Origin: Planctomycetaceae bacterium
Lineage (GTDB): Bacteria; Planctomycetota; Planctomycetia; Pirellulales; Thermoguttaceae
Assembly: GCA_003532715.1 (NCBI GenBank)
Contig: DOEZ01000707.1
Span: 1 to 12,828, forward strand
DNA length: 12,828 nt
Direction: 5' to 3'
The first letter of the stretch is position 1, and the number at the start of each line of letters is the position of its first letter. Below the pieces are notes generated by a model, which was not told where the DNA came from, searched no databases, and worked only from the letters and a program-made list of their open reading frames with translations. Shown here one piece after another: positions 8,815 to 12,828 of the stretch. A program made the translations under genes and the position numbers.

Positions 8815-9546
8815 ATGACAGTGCCGAGCACTCGCAGGAACCCGCCGTGGCAACGTGACGAATTGATCCTTGCTCTGGACCTTTTCTTTCGGCACAATCC
8901 TAATCACATCAGCCAGAATCACCCCGAAGTCGTGAAGCTGAGCGAAGTCCTGAACGGGTTGCCGATCCATATCGAACGTCCCGATCAGGAGAAGTTCCGG
9001 AACGCCAATGGCGTCTACATGAAGCTCTGCAACTTTCTGCGTTACGATTCCAGCTACAAGGGACGGGGGCTTGTTCGTGGCGGTCGTCTTGAAAAAGTGA
9101 TCTGGGATGAATTCTCCGCAGACAAGGAGGTTTTGAGGCGAGTAGCACAAGCTATTATCAACGGACAACAGGACATTGCTCCGACCACATCTAGCATGGA
9201 TGAAGATGAATGGGCGTTCCCTGAAGGGCGGGTTCTCTATAGATTACACCGCCAACGAGAGAGGCGAACCGATCTTGTACGAAAGACAAAGCAACGAGCA
9301 CAGAAAGCAGGTGGATTGCGGTGTACTGTCTGTGCATTTGACTTCGCCGCTGAGTATGGTGAGATCGGTGAAGGCTACATCGAATGCCATCATACTGTTC
9401 CGATTTCCGAATATGAAATAGGTCAAGAGACTAGACTTCAAGATTTGGCTCTCGTATGTGCTAATTGCCACAGAATGCTTCACCGTCGCCGTCCGTGGCT
9501 GACCATCAACGAGTTGTCCCAACTCAGGCAAACGGCAAGAGCGTAA
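8815..9546 (+). CDS. McrA-like HNH endonuclease
   Basis: This 243-residue protein has a C-terminal zinc-stabilised HNH nuclease domain: Cys170/Cys173, then ECHHTVPISE with His192-His193, then VCANCH with Cys215, Cys218, Asn217 and His219. The HHTVPISE/CANCH pattern is that of McrA-type nucleases, many of which cut modified DNA. The N-terminal half (about 10-115) carries the segment FRNANGVYMKLCNFLR and a downstream WDEF. It is a conserved domain seen in front of such HNH domains and may recognise DNA or its modification; that role is inferred. The ATG at 8815 is preceded by GAAGGCGG at suitable spacing, and it lies 19 nt after the HIT stop. The frame is open upstream to 8665, but that part overlaps the HIT gene and looks spurious. 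The next gene starts 8 nt downstream. A role in restriction is likely but not shown by the sequence. Confidence 0.87.
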   Translation: MTVPSTRRNPPWQRDELILALDLFFRHNPNHISQNHPEVVKLSEVLNGLPIHIERPDQEKFRNANGVYMKLCNFLRYDSSYKGRGLVRGGRLEKVIWDEFSADKEVLRRVAQAIINGQQDIAPTTSSMDEDEWAFPEGRVLYRLHRQRERRTDLVRKTKQRAQKAGGLRCTVCAFDFAAEYGEIGEGYIECHHTVPISEYEIGQETRLQDLALVCANCHRMLHRRRPWLTINELSQLRQTARA

Positions 9547-9554
9547 TCAACACC

Positions 9555-10025
9555 ATGACCATCCTCTTCCTCCACGGCTGGACCTCGACCCCAGGCGGCC
9601 TCAAGCCGACCTACCTCAAGGACCACGGGCATGAGGTCTTGAACCCGGCTTTGCCCGACGACGATTTCGAGGAGGCTGTCAGGATCGCCCAGAAAGAGTA
9701 TGATGGGGGAAAGCCCGATGTGGTCGTCGGGAGTTCAAGAGGCGGGGCGGGGGCGATGAACCTCGATTCACAAAACACACCACTGGTCCTCCTCTGCCCG
9801 GCGTGGAAGCGATGGGGCACGGCGACCAGGGTGAAGCCAAACACGGTCATCCTGCATTCCCGAGCCGACGAGGTCGTACCCTTTGCCGATTCGGAAGAAC
9901 TGATCAGGAACAGTGGGTTGTTGCCTGGAAAGCTGATTGAGATTGGTACCGAGCACCGGCTAGCCGATGAGGAGTCGTTGAAAAGAATGTTGGAGGCGGT
10001 GGAGGGGGCAGTCAAGTTGGGATGA
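9555..10025 (+). CDS. Small alpha/beta hydrolase (YqiA-like size)
   Basis: This is a 156-residue single-domain alpha/beta hydrolase, probably an esterase or related serine hydrolase of the cytoplasm. The N-terminus FLHGWTSTPGG gives the oxyanion-side HGW loop. GSSRGG (59-64) is the nucleophile elbow with Ser61. SRADEVVPF holds the acid Asp105, and EHR the catalytic His134. The whole triad is present in a protein near the minimum size for the fold. The ATG at 9555 was chosen because the fold's first beta strand begins at once. It starts 8 nt after the HNH stop with only a weak ribosome binding site, so coupling to the HNH gene is likely. A degraded copy of its last codons lies at 10467-10562. 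The substrate is unknown. Confidence 0.82.
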   Translation: MTILFLHGWTSTPGGLKPTYLKDHGHEVLNPALPDDDFEEAVRIAQKEYDGGKPDVVVGSSRGGAGAMNLDSQNTPLVLLCPAWKRWGTATRVKPNTVILHSRADEVVPFADSEELIRNSGLLPGKLIEIGTEHRLADEESLKRMLEAVEGAVKLG

Positions 10026-10088
10026 CGGCCACCGTATTCCCGACAATGATGGCCAACCTATGTTGCCCACGTAAGGAAAGGTATTGCC

Positions 10089-10466
10089 ATGGAGCAACTA
10101 CGTGACGAGGAGACGATTCGCCGCCTCCGCAACCGATTGGAAACCCACCTGAACACGACCGCCAAGTCGGTTGTGGACGCCCTCTGCGTTTTCACTGACC
10201 TGCTGATCGAGATCACTCGACCTGGAGCGGAGGTGGGGCAGAAGCCGAAAGAGGCAACAAAGGCCGTATCCGAGATGCTGACCACAAAGGAAGCTGCCGA
10301 GTACCTCGGGCTGAAGCCATCGACTCTTGCAAGTTGGAGGTGTACGGGACGACACTCAGTCCCTTATGTTAAGGTCGGCGGGAACACTCGTTACCGCAAA
10401 GTGGACTTGGAGAAGTTTCTTCAACAGCGGACAATGGGTCACACTGGCACAACGGACTCTTGGTAG
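10089..10466 (+). CDS. Excisionase/MerR-like helix-turn-helix protein
   Basis: This 125-residue protein carries a C-terminal winged helix-turn-helix of the excisionase (HTH_17) type at about 64-114. LTTKEAAEYLGLKPSTLASWR is followed by VPYVKVGGNTRYRKVDLEKFL. This is the usual layout of excisionases and small MerR-like regulators. The first 60 residues are helical and charged, unlike minimal excisionases, and may allow dimerisation. The ATG is preceded by AAGGAAAGG with a 7-nt gap. It lies 63 nt after the hydrolase. The last residues (about 116-125) run into sequence that resembles the hydrolase gene, so its natural C-terminus may have been altered by a duplication junction. It could regulate the cassette or act with a recombinase; the sequence does not decide. 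Confidence 0.8.
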   Translation: MEQLRDEETIRRLRNRLETHLNTTAKSVVDALCVFTDLLIEITRPGAEVGQKPKEATKAVSEMLTTKEAAEYLGLKPSTLASWRCTGRHSVPYVKVGGNTRYRKVDLEKFLQQRTMGHTGTTDSW

Positions 10467-10562
10467 GGCGAACACCGGTTGGCCGAGAAAGCGTCCTTGA
10501 GTAAGATGCTGGAGACGGCGCAAACGTACCACAGCAGAACACCGTCTCAACCAGTTCCATAA
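10467..10562 (+). pseudogene. Relic of an alpha/beta hydrolase C-terminus
   Basis: Directly after the helix-turn-helix gene stop, a short frame reads GEHRLAEKASLSKMLETAQ and ends at TAA (10560-10562). It closely parallels EHRLADEESLKRMLEA near the end of the hydrolase at 9555-10025: about ten of fifteen residues are identical, including the catalytic His region. DNA similarity also extends a few bases back, over TTGGTA, into the end of the helix-turn-helix gene with a 2-bp offset. No start or upstream hydrolase sequence remains. The best reading is the left-over 3' end of a duplicated or replaced hydrolase gene. The matched stretch is short, so chance cannot be fully excluded. Confidence 0.65.
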
Positions 10563-10567
10563 AGGAG
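10562..10567 (+). promoter_or_regulatory. Ribosome binding site supporting a TTG start
   Basis: AAGGAG lies 7 nt before the TTG at 10575 but 13 nt before the next ATG at 10581. It therefore favours the TTG start for the 108-aa protein. Confidence 0.6.
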
Positions 10568-10574
10568 CCTTCAC

Positions 10575-10901
10575 TTGGACATGCCCGAAGAGGAACGAAG
10601 AGACGCAGCCAATACGCAAGAGCTTGTCTGCAAGAAGTTGCGGGATATCATGGACTTGCAGGCGGATATTGACGCCCTGTTACGAGACGAGCATCCAACG
10701 CCTTTCGGGTCGGCCAAGTGGAAGAATGGTCGCCCGGAGGAACTCCAACGGCTGGTGTTGATGACGGCGATCCAGTTTGTTCTTTTTGAACCGATGGACT
10801 GGGTGGCTGGCAACGACGATTTCAAGGTCGCCGCCGAAAAGTTGTTGCAGGTGGTTGTTGCCCAAATGAAGTGGCTCGGCCAGAAGTATCCCCACACATA
10901 A
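10575..10901 (+). CDS. Hypothetical protein, 108 aa
   Basis: I do not recognise this family. It is a small, soluble, helix-rich protein with a charged N-terminal half and a tryptophan-containing C-terminal part (MDWVAGNDD and QMKWLGQKYPHT). There is no membrane segment, signal peptide or known motif. Start: the AAGGAG at 10562-10567 is best spaced for TTG 10575; the ATG at 10581 would remove only two residues. It is followed after 10 nt by the 63-aa gene, suggesting co-transcription. Good ribosome binding sites and tight packing support that it is real. Confidence 0.65.
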   Translation: MDMPEEERRDAANTQELVCKKLRDIMDLQADIDALLRDEHPTPFGSAKWKNGRPEELQRLVLMTAIQFVLFEPMDWVAGNDDFKVAAEKLLQVVVAQMKWLGQKYPHT

Positions 10902-10911
10902 GGGCGAACCG

Positions 10912-11103
10912 ATGGATTCCAAGACCACGCATAAGCTGGAGACGAAGCTCGAAGGGGTAATTGCCAACGTGATCGTCTCGGAACTTGGGCGGACGCATCT
11001 TCCCCTGCTCCCGGACCGGCGGGTAATGCGGGCGATGGCGAAAGCCGCAGTGGAGGTCTACAAGGCAGCGGTGAAGGACCATGAACAATCCCAGGGTGGC
11101 TGA
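10912..11103 (+). CDS. Small hypothetical protein, 63 aa
   Basis: I do not recognise this protein. It is a small, probably helical, basic protein with the segment LPDRRVMRAMAKAAVEVYKAAV in its C-terminal half and no membrane segment. The ATG at 10912 has AAGGG upstream at normal spacing. It lies 10 nt after the 108-aa gene and 21 nt before the 226-aa gene. Coding status rests on its position in a tightly packed same-strand series and its ribosome binding site. Confidence 0.6.
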   Translation: MDSKTTHKLETKLEGVIANVIVSELGRTHLPLLPDRRVMRAMAKAAVEVYKAAVKDHEQSQGG

Positions 11104-11124
11104 AGTCCCCAGTGGAGATGAACA

Positions 11125-11805
11125 ATGCCAAAAAAATCCAAGAAGGTGATTTCAAAAGTGTTCGAGGAGTTTCTTGCCGATCAGGAATCTCGGCTTAGCC
11201 CACGAACCGTCACGAAGTACCGGGATATCCTGTCGCTGTACGAAAGCTACCTCGAATCGTATTGGCCCGGCCAAGGCGAGAAGGACTACCGCCGCATCAC
11301 CGGCAAAGGCGGCACTTTTTGCGGCACTTATGGGCCCGAAGAGATTCTCGACGGTTATTCCGAGTTCTTGGGCTACTTCATGCCGCACAAGGTTGACTGT
11401 GGCAAGGAGACGATGAAGGCCGCTGGAACGGTGACGAAGGCCCTGGCGAAGTGGCTGGCCGAAAAGGGCTACGCCACGGACACCGCCGCCGCACAAGAGC
11501 GGGCGAAGGAGGCAGCGACCAATTTGCCCGCCGCCCAAGACGTGCTCGAATTGTTGGAGCAATACGTGGACGAGCACTCGCCCCACGTTTACCAGCAGGA
11601 AATCGAGGATCACTTCTGGATCAAGAAGATCGAGTCGGGCAAACTCTGGCTGGAACCCTTGACAGGATCGGGTGAGGTGCTCGGTCCCGTGCCGGTACCG
11701 AGAGAAGTCACGAAGATCTGCCAAGAGATGTGGGACATCGGCGGGGTCGTCGTGAAAACGAGTCGAGGTTGGAAACTTCGGGAGGTATGGAATGTCTCGC
11801 CCTGA
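11125..11805 (+). CDS. Conserved protein with an integrase core-binding-like N-terminus, no catalytic domain
   Basis: This 226-residue protein begins (about 10-45) with FEEFLADQESRLSPRTVTKYRDILSLYESYL. This strongly resembles the SAM-like core-binding domain of tyrosine recombinases, where similar words precede the catalytic domain. The rest (FCGTYGPEEI, SEFLGYFMPHKV, LAKWLAEKGY) matches a widespread hypothetical family of similar proteins I have seen but cannot name. The Arg...His-x-x-Arg...Tyr catalytic residues of tyrosine recombinases are not apparent, so strand exchange is not expected. It may be a DNA-binding accessory protein. The ATG at 11125 has GGAG 7 nt upstream. It is the last gene of the plus-strand series and converges on the DUF6933 gene, with 8 nt between stops and no terminator hairpin visible. 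Confidence 0.75.
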   Translation: MPKKSKKVISKVFEEFLADQESRLSPRTVTKYRDILSLYESYLESYWPGQGEKDYRRITGKGGTFCGTYGPEEILDGYSEFLGYFMPHKVDCGKETMKAAGTVTKALAKWLAEKGYATDTAAAQERAKEAATNLPAAQDVLELLEQYVDEHSPHVYQQEIEDHFWIKKIESGKLWLEPLTGSGEVLGPVPVPREVTKICQEMWDIGGVVVKTSRGWKLREVWNVSP

Positions 11806-11813
11806 GCGGACGT

Positions 11814-12347
11814 TCACTCCTCGGCGCTGGCTCCTGGAATCAAACCGCCTGCTAACGTCTTGAATGCTTCTCTGGGCTTGCCATAACGGTTCTTCTTGCT
11901 CGAAGCAATCGCCGAAAGCAGGAATTCGTTGAGCCTGAAGCCGATCTCAAATGGCGACATGTCGTCCGATTGCAGATAATACGTCGCTACCTTCCCCAGT
12001 TCATTCATCGAGCCGATCACCGAACGATCCAGGGCCTTGGCACATTGGACACTCCCGCTGGATGGAGCAATGAACCTCTGGTAGAGAAATGCCAAGTCAT
12101 CATTCTCCGTGAATTCTCGAATGGCACTCAAGGCTCGATCTATGAAAGTGCCGTCATCGGTGATCCCCTTCCCATACATGACGATGGAGTAGAGCGACTT
12201 GGTGTTGCTCACGATGACGTACTGGGTTCGACTCGCCAGGAACAGATGGGCAGACCAGTCGGCATACGGATTTTCATCGAGCGGCACTGACGGAAGGTTG
12301 CCCTTCTTGAGCTTCGTGGCGAGCTTCTGGGAGAGGCGAAAAATCAT
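11814..12347 (-). CDS. DUF6933 domain protein
   Basis: This 177-residue protein of unknown function matches the DUF6933 pattern. It has an N-terminal MIFRLSQKLATKLK, a WSAHLFLASRTQYVIVSNTKSLYSIVMYG core resembling a beta-sheet fold, and then a helical half. The ATG at 12347 was chosen over one seven codons upstream because the family begins with this MI-x-R-x-x-QKL start and because it overlaps the preceding gene's stop as ATGA, a classic coupling arrangement. GGGGGA lies upstream at suitable spacing. It is the last gene of the minus-strand group at the right edge and is coupled to the 136-aa gene. No biochemical function is known to me for the family. Confidence 0.75.
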   Translation of the reverse strand: MIFRLSQKLATKLKKGNLPSVPLDENPYADWSAHLFLASRTQYVIVSNTKSLYSIVMYGKGITDDGTFIDRALSAIREFTENDDLAFLYQRFIAPSSGSVQCAKALDRSVIGSMNELGKVATYYLQSDDMSPFEIGFRLNEFLLSAIASSKKNRYGKPREAFKTLAGGLIPGASAEE

Positions 12348-12754
12348 GGCGTGTCCCCCAACAGCCACTCTCTTGCCCGCTCGACCAGGAGCAAGTCACG
12401 GGTGCATTGGCGAATGTCGTCCTGCCGCATCTCCTCGACTTCTTCGGCGTCGAACTCAATCTCCTCCTCGCCCAGTAAGGGGTGCGATGTCGGCTCAAAC
12501 AGGCTTGTGTCGAACGGTTCCGTCTCCCGTGCCGTTTCGAGGTATTGGGCCAACTGCCAAGGCTCGAAGATGGTCTTGATCTCGGCCAAGAATGCGGGAA
12601 TCTCGCCTCGGAAGCCGTCGTCAGTTTCGGCGGCTTCGAGGAAGTTGAGGAACTTCTCGCCGACCAAATAGTCAAGAGCCTTCTGGGTGCCGAACTCGTC
12701 TTCGATACCTCGGGCCGCTTCGCACTGTTCAATCCAGATTTTGTGGAGTTTCAT
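12344..12754 (-). CDS. Conserved hypothetical protein, 136 aa
   Basis: I recognise the pattern as a conserved family without a known function. MKLHKIWIEQCEAARGIEDEFG is followed by KALDYLVGEKFLNFLEAAE, FLAEIKTIFEPWQLAQYLE, and an acidic C-terminal half ending in TRDLLLVERAREWLLGDTP. It is soluble, helical and strongly acidic. The ATG at 12754 is preceded by AAAGGA at normal spacing, and its stop overlaps the DUF6933 start by four bases (ATGA). A gene tail ends about 28 bases upstream, so it is probably part of an operon with that gene. Confidence 0.72.
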   Translation of the reverse strand: MKLHKIWIEQCEAARGIEDEFGTQKALDYLVGEKFLNFLEAAETDDGFRGEIPAFLAEIKTIFEPWQLAQYLETARETEPFDTSLFEPTSHPLLGEEEIEFDAEEVEEMRQDDIRQCTRDLLLVERAREWLLGDTP

Positions 12755-12782
12755 GCCAGTGTCCTTTCCAAGCCTCTACCGC

Positions 12783-12828
12783 CTATTTCTTTGCCGAGGC
12801 TTCTTCTGATTCATCGGCTTGTTCCGCG
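12783..12828 (-). CDS. C-terminal tail of an upstream gene (partial)
   Basis: On the minus strand the frame reads AEQADESEEASAKK and stops at TAG (12785-12783), 28 bases before the 136-aa gene. The acidic, lysine-ended tail is common at the ends of large bacterial proteins, and its position just before the next gene's ribosome binding site supports a real upstream gene. Only 14 codons are visible, so the product cannot be named. Confidence 0.5.
   Translation of the reverse strand, partial: AEQADESEEASAKK

Noticed and set aside
9465..9554. Upstream extension of the alpha/beta hydrolase
   Set aside because: It overlaps the HNH C-terminus in another frame, and the fold's first strand starts right after the ATG at 9555.
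10465..10910. Shared AGGGCGAAC after the stops of the HTH and 108-aa genes (10465-10473 and 10902-10910)
   Set aside because: Nine bases in common is too short to claim a repeat element, and each copy is explained by a stop context or a ribosome binding site.
1..12828. CRISPR array, tRNA or rRNA genes
   Set aside because: No regularly spaced repeats or RNA gene signatures were seen on either strand by eye.

Overview
This is a moderately GC-rich bacterial accessory region that reads as a defence island. Two converging blocks of minus-strand genes flank a plus-strand cassette, and a transposase sits at the left edge. No rRNA, tRNA, CRISPR array or housekeeping gene is visible. Shine-Dalgarno sites precede many of the genes. 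Several families (class 1 DISARM proteins, the HIT/HNH pair, the ISNCY-like transposase, the 226-aa protein family) recall planctomycetes and related soil or water bacteria, but the sequence does not fix the organism and this guess is weak.

Layout. (1) Positions 1-~1293: the 3' part of an insertion sequence with a DDE transposase, open at the left edge of the window. (2) Positions 1294-8003, minus strand: a two-gene operon matching the start of a class 1 DISARM anti-phage system. It holds a SNF2-type helicase (drmD) followed, with a one-base TGATG overlap, by a large N6-adenine DNA methyltransferase (drmMI). drmMI stops abruptly next to the insertion sequence and appears to have lost its C-terminus. 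drmA, drmB and drmC are not in view and could lie beyond the insertion sequence or be absent. (3) Positions 8004-8417: a divergent intergenic region of about 410 bp with a candidate drmD promoter. (4) Positions 8418-11805, plus strand: seven genes. These are a HIT-family nucleotide hydrolase/transferase, an McrA-like HNH endonuclease, a small alpha/beta hydrolase, a MerR/excisionase-type helix-turn-helix protein, two small unknown proteins, and a 226-aa protein resembling an integrase core-binding domain without a catalytic domain. A short degraded copy of the alpha/beta hydrolase 3' end lies after the helix-turn-helix gene. (5) Positions 11814-12828, minus strand: a DUF6933 protein translationally coupled to a 136-aa protein of unknown function, preceded by the tail of another gene with an acidic, lysine-ended C-terminus.

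How the parts fit. DrmD and DrmMI belong to a restriction-modification-like defence system, which is probably damaged here. The HIT-HNH-hydrolase trio is tightly spaced and looks like a separate operon. Its HNH protein resembles modification-dependent nucleases, so an independent defence role is a reasonable but untested inference. The strand switches, the hydrolase relic and the excisionase-like and integrase-like proteins suggest the plus-strand cassette was assembled by insertion and duplication within the island.
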